NCBI RefSeq assembly: GCF_001458175.1
Contig: NZ_CYPW01000024.1
Location: 85,212-149,211 of the forward strand
From: Shimia marina
GTDB lineage: Bacteria > Pseudomonadota > Alphaproteobacteria > Rhodobacterales > Rhodobacteraceae
Length of the DNA: 64,000 bases
Direction of reading: 5' to 3'
The position numbers were made by a program, and so were the translations under genes. The notes beneath the pieces were generated by a model. That model saw only the letters and a list, made by a program, of their open reading frames with translations, searched no databases and was not told the origin of the DNA. This document shows, piece by piece, positions 1-8,944 of the stretch; position 1 is the stretch's first letter; each line of letters begins with the position of its first letter.

Positions 1-65
1 TGCCGGTCCCTTGACCCGGTGGGGAGCCGCTCCTAGGGTCGCGCCAAACAAGGTATGGAGCAGAT

Positions 66-1352
66 ATGGCTGGGCAGACGGCACCGTTTTCACGGTTTGA
101 ATGGATGATTGCCTGGCGCTATTTGCGCGCGCGGCGGGCCGAAGGTGGCGTGAGCGTGATGACTTGGATCAGCCTGATCGGCATTACGCTGGCGGTATTT
201 GCCCTGATTGCCACTTTGGCCGTCAGGGCCGGGTTTCGCGCGGAATTTGTGGACACGATTTTGGGGGCCAATGCCCATGCCACAGTCTATCAGAGTGGGG
301 AGATGTCCGACACGGGTCAGATCGACCGCACCATTCATGACTTTGACGCCATGGCGGCGCGACTGCGCAATGTTGAGGGGGTGACACGGGCCGCACCACT
401 GGTGAAGGGGCAGGTCATGGCCAGCCTGCGCAGCCGCAATGCGGGCGTAGAGGTTTTTGGCATGCGCGCCGAAGATCTTGCAGAGCTGCCGCGGATTGCC
501 GACCCGGAGACCAGCGATGGCGATTTGGCGCGCTATGACGGGGGCATTGCCATTGGCGCCGGGGTGGCGCGGGAGCTGGGGGCCCTTGTGGGGGATCGCA
601 TCAAGATCATTTCCCCCAATGGGGTGAAAACTGCTTTTGGCACCTCGCCACGTGTGAGCAGCTTTGAGGTGGTCTATATCTTCTCGGCGGGGCGCTATGA
701 CATTGATCGCACACGAGTTTACCTGCCGTTTGAGCAAGCGCAGCTGTTTTTTGAACGCGACGGTGTGGCAGACGAGATCGAAGTCATGGTGCAGGTGCCT
801 GAAGAGGTGGACCAGATGGTGGTGCCTCTGATGCAGGCGGGTGGCGACCGGGCTTTGGTCTGGACCTGGAAGCAGGCCTCTGGCGGGTTTCTCAATGCAT
901 TGGAGGTGGAGGACAATGTGATGTTTGTGATCCTCTCCATTCTGGTGCTGATTGCCACCATGAACATTGTCTCCGGTCTGGTGATGCTGGTGAAAAACAA
1001 AGGGCGCGACATTGGTATTTTGCGCACCATGGGGCTGACAGAAGGCTCTGTGCTGCGGGTGTTTTTCATCTGTGGCGCTTTCACCGGTGTGATCGGCACG
1101 GCGATGGGGGTGCTGCTGGGCTGTCTGTTTGCGCTGTATATTGATCCGATTTTTGCCTTTGTGAATGTGCTGTTGGGCGGGGAAGCCTGGGATCCGTCGA
1201 TCCGGGGGATCTACCATTTGCCAGCCAAACTGGCCTTTGGCGATGTGGTGAGCGCCGTGGCGCTGTCGCTTGGGCTGTCTTTTGTGGTTACGATTTTTCC
1301 GGCCCGGCGGGCGGCGCGGATGAACCCGGTGGAGGCGTTGCGCTATGAGTGA
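66..1352 (+). CDS. lolC: Lipoprotein-releasing ABC transporter permease (LolC/LolE family)
   Basis: A 428-residue inner-membrane permease that, with LolD, extracts mature lipoproteins from the inner membrane for transfer to the LolA carrier. It has the FtsX/LolCE layout: an N-terminal transmembrane segment at about residues 30-55, a large periplasmic domain up to about 270, and three C-terminal transmembrane segments ending in the motif [18 protein letters not shown]. The ATG has GGAG seven bases upstream. The end overlaps lolD by 8 bp, so the two are cotranslated. Alphaproteobacteria usually carry one LolC/E-type permease acting as a homodimer, so the C versus E symbol is a convention. The 65 bases before it hold nothing I can assign. 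Confidence 0.95.
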   Translation: MAGQTAPFSRFEWMIAWRYLRARRAEGGVSVMTWISLIGITLAVFALIATLAVRAGFRAEFVDTILGANAHATVYQSGEMSDTGQIDRTIHDFDAMAARLRNVEGVTRAAPLVKGQVMASLRSRNAGVEVFGMRAEDLAELPRIADPETSDGDLARYDGGIAIGAGVARELGALVGDRIKIISPNGVKTAFGTSPRVSSFEVVYIFSAGRYDIDRTRVYLPFEQAQLFFERDGVADEIEVMVQVPEEVDQMVVPLMQAGGDRALVWTWKQASGGFLNALEVEDNVMFVILSILVLIATMNIVSGLVMLVKNKGRDIGILRTMGLTEGSVLRVFFICGAFTGVIGTAMGVLLGCLFALYIDPIFAFVNVLLGGEAWDPSIRGIYHLPAKLAFGDVVSAVALSLGLSFVVTIFPARRAARMNPVEALRYE

Positions 1353-2028
1353 GACTGTGTTGCAGCTTAAGGGGGTCACGAAGCTCTATAACAAGGGGCT
1401 CGCCGGGGAAATTCAGGTGCTGCGTGGTGTGGATCTGCGGCTTAAGGCCGGGGAGATGGTAGCCCTTGTGGCCCCGTCAGGTGCCGGGAAATCCACGCTG
1501 TTGCACATTGCCGGGCTGCTGGATACGCCAGATGCGGGGACGGTGGAGATTGGCGGGCAGCAGCTCTCTGGCAAGTCTGATCGCCAGCGCACCAAGGCGC
1601 GGCGGCAAGACATCGGCTTTGTCTATCAGTTTCATCATTTGTTGCCGGAATTCAGCGCGGAAGAAAACATCGCGCTGCCGCAGATGGCCAATGGCGTCAG
1701 CCGAGGGGCGGCTGTGGCGCGGGGGCAGGCGCTTTTGGAGACCGTTGGGGTGGCGCATCGTGCCGGCCATCGGCCTGCGGAGCTGTCGGGCGGCGAGCAG
1801 CAGCGGGTGGCCTTTTGTCGGGCGCTGGCCAATGCGCCGCGCATCCTGCTGGCGGATGAGCCGACCGGCAATCTTGACCCCACCACCAGCGATCAGGTGT
1901 TTGATGCACTGATGACCTTGGTGCGGGAGACCGGGCTGGCGGCGTTGGTGGCCACACACAACATGGAACTGGCGGCGCGGATGGATCGGATCGTGAAGCT
2001 GGAAAACGGTGTGTTGGTGGCGGGATAA
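1345..2028 (+). CDS. lolD: Lipoprotein-releasing ABC transporter ATP-binding protein
   Basis: A 227-residue cytoplasmic ATPase that powers lipoprotein release through the adjacent LolC/E permease. Visible motifs are Walker A (APSGAGKST, about residues 43-51), the Q-loop region [10 protein letters not shown], the signature LSGGEQQRV and Walker [13 protein letters not shown]. Length and motif spacing are those of the LolD/MacB-type ATPases. The start codon lies inside the end of lolC (8 bp overlap). No clear terminator follows; the next gene is on the other strand. Confidence 0.96.
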   Translation: MSETVLQLKGVTKLYNKGLAGEIQVLRGVDLRLKAGEMVALVAPSGAGKSTLLHIAGLLDTPDAGTVEIGGQQLSGKSDRQRTKARRQDIGFVYQFHHLLPEFSAEENIALPQMANGVSRGAAVARGQALLETVGVAHRAGHRPAELSGGEQQRVAFCRALANAPRILLADEPTGNLDPTTSDQVFDALMTLVRETGLAALVATHNMELAARMDRIVKLENGVLVAG

Positions 2029-2051
2029 GCCGCGCCAACCGTCTCTTTGTG

Positions 2052-2590
2052 TCACCAGATGCGCGGGTCGTTCAGTGCCGCGACACAGCGACAGTCGCCT
2101 TTGAGGGGCGTGAAGGGCGCTTCTGTGAGGGATTGGCCGATCCAGCCATGCGGATAGCTGAGGGGCAGGGGGGCTTTGGCCACATCGGTGGTGATCGGCT
2201 GATAGCCGGTTTTGGCGTAAAATGCCGGGTCGCCGTAGGTGATCACGATCTCAACACCTGCCGTGCCAAGCGTCTGATGGGCCTGAGACAGCAGAGATTG
2301 CCCCAGCCCGCGGCCCTGATAGGCTGTCGCGATGGCCATGGGCGACAGGATGAAGACGCGGCGCGGATCCTTGGCATAGCGCAGGCGACTAAACAGCGCT
2401 GCGCCGATCACTGTGGCCCCTTCGGAGAGGGTAAAGGCATAGAAGTCGGCAGGCGCGGTGGTGGTGAGCAGGTTTTTACCACCGCAGCGACCAATGCGCC
2501 TTCTTCCGCTGTGTCAGAAACGGTGAAAGTCTCCGCGAAAAGGGCGATGAGGTCGGCGTGCTTGTGGGCGAACTTCGCTGAAAATTCCAT
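2052..2590 (-). pseudogene. GNAT-family N-acetyltransferase, disrupted by a one-base frameshift
   Basis: Two minus-strand frames together read as one acetyltransferase of about 179 residues. The first begins MEFSAKFAHKHADLIALFAE at 2590. The second covers the GNAT core with the acetyl-CoA loop YQGRGLGQSL and ends NDPRIW. The shift falls at the T5 run at 2473-2477 (A5 on the coding strand). One more A would give VVKNLLTTTAPADFYAFTLSEG and join the frames. The span is 539 bases, one short of 180 codons, as expected for a single-base loss. It is either a recent pseudogene or a homopolymer sequencing error. The acceptor substrate is unknown. Confidence 0.8.
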
Positions 2591-2629
2591 ATCTGAGGGC
2601 CTTTCTGTGGGAGGGGCGATCGGAGTTTG

Positions 2630-3292
2630 TCAGACGCTCATCGCCAGCACGCGGCTGATTTCGGTGAGGGAGCGGCCGGATTGGTTCATCCAGATGTTGA
2701 AGGCCTCCTGCACCTGTTTCATCGCGCCCTTGGAGGTGGGTTGTTTGTCTATGATGCCTTCGGCAATCAGGCGGGCCACCACATCGCGGGAGAGGATGAA
2801 GCTGTCTTTGCCCAAGAAGCGCAGCGCATATTGACCGGTGTTGCCACCGATGCGGGAGCCGCCCTTTTTCATGAACTCTAGTTGGCTGATGTAGTCCGTT
2901 GACGCCCAGCCGCCAAGCACGACACCTGCGCCGCCTTGGTCACGCAGGGATTGGATGAAGTGGGCGTTCTCAATCACGGTGCGGATTTTGGGTCCGTTGC
3001 GCACGATGGCGGTGTCGCTCATCAAGCGGTCCATGTCCTCATCATGCAGAAAGGCGCAGCGGTCCACATCAAAGCCGTGAAAGGCGGCTTCAAAGCCGTC
3101 CCATTTGTTTTCGATCACCTGCCAGTTGAAGCCTGCTTGGAAGACACCTTTGGTGAATTGCGCCAGCCAGCGGTCCTCGGGGATTTGCGCGAGTTCTTCG
3201 GCGGATTTGGGTTTGGTCAGTTGGGCTTCGAGCGCAGCGGTGCCGCCTTTGCGGTCTGCGGCGATGGCGAAGATCTCGTCGAAGGGGCGCAT
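2630..3292 (-). CDS. DNA-3-methyladenine glycosylase I family protein
   Basis: A 220-residue protein related to Tag, which removes 3-methyladenine from alkylated DNA to start base excision repair. The segment GFNWQVIENKWDGFEAAFHGFD resembles the Tag region following its N-terminal zinc site, and RNGPKIRTVIENAHF matches the conserved helix after it. The Cys and His zinc ligands of E. coli Tag are not visible at the N-terminus, so it belongs to the divergent branch. I chose the ATG at 3292 because AAAGGA lies 7 bases upstream; an in-frame ATG at 3328 has no such site. It precedes the broken acetyltransferase on the same strand, 39 bp away. Confidence 0.8.
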   Translation of the reverse strand: MRPFDEIFAIAADRKGGTAALEAQLTKPKSAEELAQIPEDRWLAQFTKGVFQAGFNWQVIENKWDGFEAAFHGFDVDRCAFLHDEDMDRLMSDTAIVRNGPKIRTVIENAHFIQSLRDQGGAGVVLGGWASTDYISQLEFMKKGGSRIGGNTGQYALRFLGKDSFILSRDVVARLIAEGIIDKQPTSKGAMKQVQEAFNIWMNQSGRSLTEISRVLAMSV

Positions 3293-3505
3293 GGGGTGGT
3301 CCTTTGGGTTGTGGAGGGCTCGGTGCATAATTTTCTTTTGAAGCCAGCAACGTCAATTCAAATCACTGTTCGCCAAACAGAACCAGAATAGGCGAGTAGC
3401 TGGGAACTCGGGGCTTGTTGAAAGTTCGGATCGTAGATCAATTAGGGGTTGTTGTGCGGAGTCCTGGAAGAGTAGCTTTGACCTGACAAATGATGGACGC
3501 GCGCA

Positions 3506-4267
3506 ATGGAACTTTTTGCAATCCCCGAATTCATATCTTCTGTGACACTTGAGGCTAGTAAAGTTGTTGCTGGTGCCTTGAGCGTAATCACTGCCAAACC
3601 TCAGAATTCGTTTTGGTCGGTCGTTAGAGACTTTCAAACCTTGATGGGCGGCGGTCTGGCGTTTTTTGGAGTGATCTTGATTATCATTTTCGGCAACAGA
3701 AGCTTGAGTAAACAGCTTAAAGACGCAGCAGATTCAGAGGTCACACGCGTCGAAAATGAACAAGTGTTGGATCGACAAAGACATGAAAGAGAGCTTGCTG
3801 CCAAAAGATCTGCAGTCGAAGGGGCCATTTTTGCGGAAATTCTTACGATTAGAGACTTTCTTAATGCCGAGCAAAATCAGGCGCGAAACTATCTGAATCC
3901 AGAGTGGCGTTTCATTCCGATTGAAGCACCAGGAGCAGAAGACAACATTAATCCAGAAGAGGATCTGAGTCTCCTCTTGCCAACAGCAACTTATAGATTT
4001 TCGATACCTGACAGAGACATTGTTTATCGCGGGTTGATCAAAAAAATCGGTGCCTTGGACCACAACACCGTGAAGCTGGTAATTGAAGCTTACGACCACT
4101 ACTATTCATTTCGAAGTTGGCTGTTTGAAAACGACTGCTCACAGCAAGAATCTCAGAATTTGGTAGAGATCAGGCCAGAGGAAGTTAGGGTTCTTCTTGG
4201 CGAAATACAGACTACAATTGCGCAAATGAACAGCGTTTTTGCTAACTATAGTTCTGCGCACCAGTAG
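3506..4267 (+). CDS. Hypothetical single-pass membrane protein with coiled coil
   Basis: I do not recognise this 253-residue protein. It has one strongly hydrophobic segment at about residues 46-63 (GGGLAFFGVILIIIFG) followed by a charged, probably coiled-coil stretch to about residue 105. A mixed soluble domain of about 150 residues then contains no known motif. Base composition is clearly more AT-rich than clpP or tag, with codons such as AGA and ATA that neighbours avoid, which suggests horizontal acquisition. It stands alone, with the structured repeat starting about 70 bp after its stop. Confidence 0.6.
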   Translation: MELFAIPEFISSVTLEASKVVAGALSVITAKPQNSFWSVVRDFQTLMGGGLAFFGVILIIIFGNRSLSKQLKDAADSEVTRVENEQVLDRQRHERELAAKRSAVEGAIFAEILTIRDFLNAEQNQARNYLNPEWRFIPIEAPGAEDNINPEEDLSLLLPTATYRFSIPDRDIVYRGLIKKIGALDHNTVKLVIEAYDHYYSFRSWLFENDCSQQESQNLVEIRPEEVRVLLGEIQTTIAQMNSVFANYSSAHQ

Positions 4268-4337
4268 GCGATCATGGAACTTGATCTGGATAGCGTTCCG
4301 TTTGCTTGGTTTCGTTAGGTATGGGTTTATGTGCAGT

Positions 4338-4439
4338 GCGCACGAACCGAGGGGCTAGGAAGCGAACCGCACGCGTTTTTTAGGAGGCAAACCTCCGGTT
4401 TGACGGGGCGGTTCGGGCGTTTCCGATGCGGAGCATCGG
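4338..4439. repeat. Structured intergenic repeat, family A, copy 1
   Basis: The first 28 bases (4338-4365) are identical to 8393-8420. Downstream both copies contain a GC-rich inverted repeat (here CGAACCGC at 4363-4370 with GCGGTTCG at 4407-4414) and end in a short hairpin (here CCGATGC/GCATCGG at 4423-4439). The arm sequences differ between copies but remain self-complementary. A further small hairpin, GGAGG/CCTCC, lies at about 4383-4396. Likely an interspersed repetitive palindromic element. Confidence 0.7.
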
Positions 4440-4468
4440 CATTGAATGCACGGAAGTGAATTGTCTTG

Positions 4469-4720
4469 CTAAGAATGCAATGGCGTCACCGTCTTGGCTT
4501 TGCGCAACGCGAGGATACAGAACGCCACTCCTAAGATTTCAAAAGGCGCGATGAACCAAAGTTTCACAGTGACGGAATATTCACAAATCAGCGATTGCCA
4601 AGCTCCACTGTGTAGAAACACTGTCGTGTAGCATTGCGTAATCTCGCCCAACTCGGGAGCAGAAAAGATCAGAGCCAAACCGAACAGCACCAAAAGTAGT
4701 TTAGTAACCGTCATTCCCAT
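4469..4720 (-). CDS. Small hypothetical membrane protein
   Basis: An 83-residue frame with two hydrophobic segments, about residues 6-21 (KLLLVLFGLALIFSA) and about 54-74 (LWFIAPFEILGVAFCILAL), separated by a short loop with two cysteines. No family is recognised. An alternative start is the second ATG at 4714. The ribosome binding site is weak. Composition is AT-richer than clpP next to it, like the 3506-4267 gene. It may be an acquired gene or not be expressed. Confidence 0.4.
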   Translation of the reverse strand: MGMTVTKLLLVLFGLALIFSAPELGEITQCYTTVFLHSGAWQSLICEYSVTVKLWFIAPFEILGVAFCILALRKAKTVTPLHS

Positions 4721-4921
4721 CCAGTTCGCTGTTTTGCCTCACCTTTAGATGTTGGGGCGATCGAATGACGAAACAAGTCTTGATGTTCCCCCAAGCCCCC
4801 ATCTTTACCTGCCCTTAACCCAAAAATCTTTAGGTGGCCTTGCAGCCCCTCAAACCCACCACTAAGACTCTCTTGGTAGGGTCCGACGGGCGGGCCGCAA
4901 AGCGATCAACAGGCAGGCGAT

Positions 4922-5554
4922 ATGAAAGACCCTTTTGAAACGTATATGAATACCCTTGTGCCCATGGTTGTCGAACAGACCAGCCGGGGCGAACGCGCGT
5001 ATGATATTTTCTCGCGCCTGCTCAAAGAGCGCATCATCTTCCTCAACGGTCCGGTGCATGACGGCATGTCGAGCCTGATCGTGGCGCAGCTTCTGCATTT
5101 GGAGGCGGAAAACCCCTCCAAAGAGATCAGCATGTACATCAACAGCCCCGGCGGCGTGGTGACCTCTGGTCTGTCGATCTATGACACCATGCAGTACATC
5201 AAGCCGAAGGTCTCCACGCTGGTGATTGGTCAGGCGGCCTCCATGGGCTCTCTGCTGCTGACCGCCGGTGAAGCGGGCATGCGCTTCTCACTGCCAAACT
5301 CGCGCGTGATGGTGCACCAGCCGTCTGGGGGCTATCAGGGGCAGGCGACGGACATCATGATCCACGCCGAAGAGACGCTGAAGCTGAAAAAACGCCTCAA
5401 CGAAATCTATGTGAAGCACACCGGCCGCACCTATGAAGAGGTGGAGAGCGGGCTTGAGCGCGACAACTTCATGAGCCCGGAAGAGGCCAAGGAGTGGGGT
5501 CTCATTGATGAGATCGTGGAAAATCGCGCCAAGGGTGACGACGCAGAAAGCTGA
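4922..5554 (+). CDS. clpP: ATP-dependent Clp protease proteolytic subunit
   Basis: A 210-residue serine protease that assembles into a double-ring tetradecamer and degrades proteins fed to it by ClpX or ClpA. The catalytic triad is visible as Ser107 (GQAASMGS), His132 (VMVHQPSGG) and Asp181 (ERDNFM). The length is normal for the family. The ATG follows AGGCG, a usable binding site, 8 bases upstream. clpX follows 136 bp later on the same strand, the classical pairing. Confidence 0.98.
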   Translation: MKDPFETYMNTLVPMVVEQTSRGERAYDIFSRLLKERIIFLNGPVHDGMSSLIVAQLLHLEAENPSKEISMYINSPGGVVTSGLSIYDTMQYIKPKVSTLVIGQAASMGSLLLTAGEAGMRFSLPNSRVMVHQPSGGYQGQATDIMIHAEETLKLKKRLNEIYVKHTGRTYEEVESGLERDNFMSPEEAKEWGLIDEIVENRAKGDDAES

Positions 5555-5690
5555 CAATAAAGGCGCCCGGTCACGTGAGAGCGAGATCGGGCACTTTCGC
5601 ATTGTGCCCACTTTCCGGCTGTCTTAAGCTGGCGGGAACGTGGGATGCCCCTTCCAAATGGGGGCAGACTTTTGGCCTGAAAGGTAAGAC

Positions 5691-6956
5691 ATGTCGAACA
5701 CGTCCGGTGGTGACAGCAAGAACACTCTCTATTGTAGCTTCTGCGGCAAGAGCCAGCATGAGGTGCGCAAACTGATTGCGGGCCCCACCGTATTCATCTG
5801 TGATGAATGTGTTGAACTCTGCATGGACATCATCCGGGAAGAGACCAAAGCCAGCGGGCTGAAGTCTTCGGAAGGGGTGCCAACCCCGCGTGAAATCTGC
5901 GATGTGCTGGATGACTATGTGATTGGTCAAGCCATGGCCAAGCGGGTGCTCTCTGTGGCGGTGCACAACCACTACAAGCGCCTGAACCACTCTGAAAAGA
6001 GCGGTGACATTGAGCTGAGCAAATCCAACATTCTGCTGATTGGCCCCACGGGCTGCGGTAAGACCCTGCTGGCGCAGACGCTGGCGCGGATTCTGGATGT
6101 GCCCTTTACCATGGCGGATGCCACCACGCTGACCGAAGCGGGCTATGTGGGCGAAGATGTGGAGAACATCATCCTCAAACTGCTGCAGGCCTCTGAGTAT
6201 AATGTGGAACGTGCGCAGCGCGGCATCGTCTATATTGACGAGGTCGATAAGATCACGCGCAAATCCGAGAACCCGTCGATCACCCGCGATGTGTCAGGCG
6301 AAGGGGTGCAGCAGGCGTTGCTGAAACTGATGGAAGGCACCGTGGCCTCCGTGCCGCCGCAGGGCGGGCGCAAGCATCCGCAGCAGGAATTCCTGCAGGT
6401 GGACACGACCAACATCCTGTTCATCTGTGGTGGGGCCTTTGCGGGTCTGGACCGCATCATCAAACAGCGCGGCAAGGGCAGCGCGATGGGCTTTGGCGCA
6501 GATGTGCGCGATGAAAGCGAAGCGGGTATTGGTGAGACCTTCAAAAACCTTGAGCCGGAAGATCTGCTCAAATTTGGTCTGATCCCTGAATTTGTTGGGC
6601 GTCTGCCGGTTCTGGCAACGCTGGAAGATCTGGATGAAGACGCGCTGGTGATCATTCTGACACAGCCTAAGAACGCGCTGGTGAAACAGTATCAGCGTCT
6701 GTTTGAGCTGGAAGACGTACAACTGACCTTCACCGAGGATGCGCTGAGTGCGATTGCTCGCCGCGCGATTGAACGCAAAACTGGTGCGCGCGGTCTGCGT
6801 TCCATCCTCGAAGAGATCCTGCTCGACACCATGTTTGAGCTGCCCGGTCAGGAGAGCGTGACCGAGGTTGTGGTGAATGAAGAAGCGGCCACCGGTCAAG
6901 CGGCCCCTCTGATGATCCACGGCGAAGGTGAGAAAGAGCCTGCTGAGGCGGGGTGA
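5691..6956 (+). CDS. clpX: ATP-dependent Clp protease ATP-binding subunit ClpX
   Basis: A 421-residue AAA+ unfoldase that recognises tagged substrates such as ssrA fusions and threads them into ClpP. It has the N-terminal C4 zinc domain (Cys15, Cys18, Cys37, Cys40), Walker A GPTGCGKT, the pore loop GYVG, Walker [11 protein letters not shown] and the RKH loop (GGRKH). The ClpP-docking loop reads MGF instead of the usual IGF (AMGFGADV). AAAGG lies 8 bases before the ATG. A strong terminator follows at 6987. Confidence 0.98.
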   Translation: MSNTSGGDSKNTLYCSFCGKSQHEVRKLIAGPTVFICDECVELCMDIIREETKASGLKSSEGVPTPREICDVLDDYVIGQAMAKRVLSVAVHNHYKRLNHSEKSGDIELSKSNILLIGPTGCGKTLLAQTLARILDVPFTMADATTLTEAGYVGEDVENIILKLLQASEYNVERAQRGIVYIDEVDKITRKSENPSITRDVSGEGVQQALLKLMEGTVASVPPQGGRKHPQQEFLQVDTTNILFICGGAFAGLDRIIKQRGKGSAMGFGADVRDESEAGIGETFKNLEPEDLLKFGLIPEFVGRLPVLATLEDLDEDALVIILTQPKNALVKQYQRLFELEDVQLTFTEDALSAIARRAIERKTGARGLRSILEEILLDTMFELPGQESVTEVVVNEEAATGQAAPLMIHGEGEKEPAEAG

Positions 6957-6986
6957 TTTCTGGCGAATGTGCTGAGAAGATTTGGA

Positions 6987-7015
6987 AGGCGTCCCGATGG
7001 GACGCCTTTTTGTTT
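6987..7015 (+). terminator. Rho-independent terminator after clpX
   Basis: A 9-bp perfect stem AGGCGTCCC/GGGACGCCT with loop GAT is followed by TTTTGTTTT. It lies 31 bp after the clpX stop and ends the clp transcript. Confidence 0.9.
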
Positions 7016-7193
7016 TGAGGCGCAATGGCGGCTATGCGGGACTTTGCTGCCGTTTCCGGAAACTGCTCCAATGTCTTCTGCCAGCCCAAAGGCGACATGG
7101 GCAAGTGACACGTCGTGGGGAGGCTTTGATAAGAACGAGTAGCCGGTTTGGGGCTGTTTGCACAGGTGAGGCCCGCATGGTTCCTCAGCGAAC

Positions 7194-8081
7194 TCAGTCG
7201 TAATCTTGATGTTGCATTGCTTTGGTTCGCCTGTATGCGCCGCAGTTGGCCGCGAAGGGGCAATCGGGATACTCGGGTAACTCGAACCACTGGTGCGATT
7301 GGCAGATGCCGTTATCGAAGCTCAACGGTTCAGTCGGCACGATGCTTCGTATCAGCATCCTCCCGTGGGTCATACCACACATCAGCTGGACAGGGGTGTC
7401 GCCGAGCGTGGTAAGGAGACACTTAAAAACTTTTCCCAGAAACAGATTCACCGCGTCGAAGTTGCGGTTCATCGTCAAAAAGATGTCGTCGTATATAAGA
7501 GGCTTTTGATCCTTCTTCATGCCAAAGTGTGCGTAGCTGACGAGGCCCGTGTTGTCATCTAAACTGCAATGGCCGACATCAAGATGGGTGAGCTCGTCGC
7601 GCAAATACCGCAGTGGCAAATACCAGTCGGCTGCAGCAATCTCGTCAATGATTGGCTGAGGTAGACCGCTAATTTTGTCGGTCTTCGTAAAGAGATAGCT
7701 AGTGGAGTCCTTGAAGCCTCGAGTTGATGACGCAAACACTGCGCGCAGCACCTTTGCTGTACAATCTATGACCGAGTATAGTTCGACGATGAAAGCTTCA
7801 ACGACTGCGGCTAGCTTGTGAGCGTGATTGGCAGTGGTGAAGCCTTTGCTGTTCAGCTCGCTGCGATCGACCTCAAGCGTCGAGCGCAGTTCCTCGGCAA
7901 TACTCTTGAATATGTGGGCCTTCTTTAAATGAGCCGACACTCCCGAGAGTGCTCGGCTGTCGCACGCCGAGAAGGTATGGCTACCCATATGGAGTTTTGC
8001 AAAGCGATCCACCTGTCCCCAATTTTTGGGGGAAAACATCAACAGCGCCTTCGCTGCTTGGCGGTCATTTCCGATTGTCAT
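7194..8081 (-). CDS. Hypothetical protein with HEPN-type R-D-x3-H motif
   Basis: No family is recognised for this 295-residue protein. The middle is helical. A helix at about residues 155-166 carries LRDELTH, which fits the R-[NDH]-x3-H signature of HEPN-domain RNases (Arg161, His166), preceded by a long helix (AAVVEAFIVELYSVIDCTAKVLRAVF) as in two-helix HEPN cores. The C-terminus has three cysteines (CQSHQW..., YPDCPFAANCGAY) that could bind metal. Composition is AT-richer than the flanking genes. It is not in an operon: clpX converges on it and grx lies 500 bp behind it. The HEPN assignment is inference from the motif and helix pattern only. Confidence 0.65.
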   Translation of the reverse strand: MTIGNDRQAAKALLMFSPKNWGQVDRFAKLHMGSHTFSACDSRALSGVSAHLKKAHIFKSIAEELRSTLEVDRSELNSKGFTTANHAHKLAAVVEAFIVELYSVIDCTAKVLRAVFASSTRGFKDSTSYLFTKTDKISGLPQPIIDEIAAADWYLPLRYLRDELTHLDVGHCSLDDNTGLVSYAHFGMKKDQKPLIYDDIFLTMNRNFDAVNLFLGKVFKCLLTTLGDTPVQLMCGMTHGRMLIRSIVPTEPLSFDNGICQSHQWFELPEYPDCPFAANCGAYRRTKAMQHQDYD

Positions 8082-8392
8082 AACAATTTTTACCTAATGT
8101 GAAAAACACTGCGCTACATAGCTTGGTCCGGACGCAGAACACGAGGCTACTCGAAATCAATTTAGTTTCAATGGCAGGTATTGGTGTTTTTGAAAATGTC
8201 GCGAATGGCAGATTTGATAAACCACAACGTCGAATCTTGGGATTGGAATGTCGGGCCGGTATCGGTCGATCGCGTGACTTTGCAAAGTCAGCTTCCTGCG
8301 CATTGCTGCCAATCGTGTCTAGTGCGTCATCCGTCACTTTGGGCTCTAACCGGCCATTCGCTGCAGATGCGGGTGCTGAGATTGCGACCACC
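8082..8392. other. Intergenic stretch without supported gene, possibly decayed repeat
   Basis: About 310 bases lie between the HEPN-like gene and repeat copy 2. A plus-strand frame runs 8099-8413, but it has no ribosome binding site and low-complexity composition toward its end. The part around 8240-8370 resembles, from memory only, degenerate intergenic repeats common in Rhodobacterales. I see no promoter that I can defend. Confidence 0.3.
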
Positions 8393-8470
8393 GCGCACGA
8401 ACCGAGGGGCTAGGAAGCGAAGCGCCCGCCCCGTGGGGGCGGTTCGGGCGCTGCCAAAGCTTGCTTTGGC
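8393..8470. repeat. Structured intergenic repeat, family A, copy 2
   Basis: The first 28 bases are identical to 4338-4365. A GC-rich inverted repeat follows (GCGCCCG at 8422-8428 with CGGGCGC at 8445-8451), then a terminal hairpin GCCAAAGC/GCTTTGGC at 8453-8470. The shared block GGGCGGTTCGGGCG also occurs in copy 1. The terminal hairpin differs in sequence from copy 1 but pairs perfectly. Confidence 0.7.
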
Positions 8471-8581
8471 ACTGGCGTATAAGTCCGCGCACTCATCCGC
8501 CCACGCAAATGTGAGCGGGGGGCTGGTTGCCTTTGCGGGTGCGGCACCCAATATCGGGCGCGCTAACAAAGGACCACAAAA

Positions 8582-8851
8582 ATGCCCAAAGCCGTACTCT
8601 ATCGCATGGATTTGCCCAATTATACCTGTGGCTATGGCACCGCTGCGCGGGATCTGCTCAAGCGGGAGAAGTTTGAGATTGAGGAACATGTGCTGCGCAC
8701 GCGGCGGGAGACCGATGCCTTCAAAGACAAGCATCACATCACCACCACACCGTTGATTTTTATCGATGGGGTGAAGATTGGTGGGTTTACTGATCTGAAG
8801 AAGCATCTGAACGCGCAGAAGCCGCAGAAAAAGCGGTTTTGGAAGCGCTGA
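8582..8851 (+). CDS. Glutaredoxin-like protein with single-cysteine CGYG site
   Basis: An 89-residue thioredoxin-fold protein of the glutaredoxin family, probably acting on thiols or glutathionylated proteins in the cytoplasm. The active-site region reads NYTCGYGTA, so only one cysteine is present where classical glutaredoxins have CPYC. The cis-proline motif TTPLIFIDG and the glutathione-binding GGFTDL follow in order. AAAGGA lies 8 bases before the ATG. RidA follows 93 bp later on the same strand. Whether it acts as a monothiol redox enzyme or an iron-sulfur carrier cannot be told. Confidence 0.8.
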   Translation: MPKAVLYRMDLPNYTCGYGTAARDLLKREKFEIEEHVLRTRRETDAFKDKHHITTTPLIFIDGVKIGGFTDLKKHLNAQKPQKKRFWKR

Positions 8852-8944
8852 CAGCAGGTCGATTTGGGGGCGCATGGCGAGGGCCATTGACAGTCGCTGC
8901 GTGGCAGAGGATGTCTTCTGTGACCATAATTTCAGGAGGCTGTC

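Noticed and set aside
90-1379. Long minus-strand open frame across lolC
   Set aside because: It is antisense to a clear transporter gene, rich in His, Gln and Arg from reverse reading of GC3-biased codons, and has no family resemblance.
2049-2834. Plus-strand frame opposite the broken acetyltransferase
   Set aside because: Composition of an antisense frame; GNAT motifs are on the other strand even though it is frameshifted.
8099-8413. Plus-strand frame of 104 codons before the glutaredoxin gene
   Set aside because: No Shine-Dalgarno, extends into the repeat, and reads as low-information sequence.
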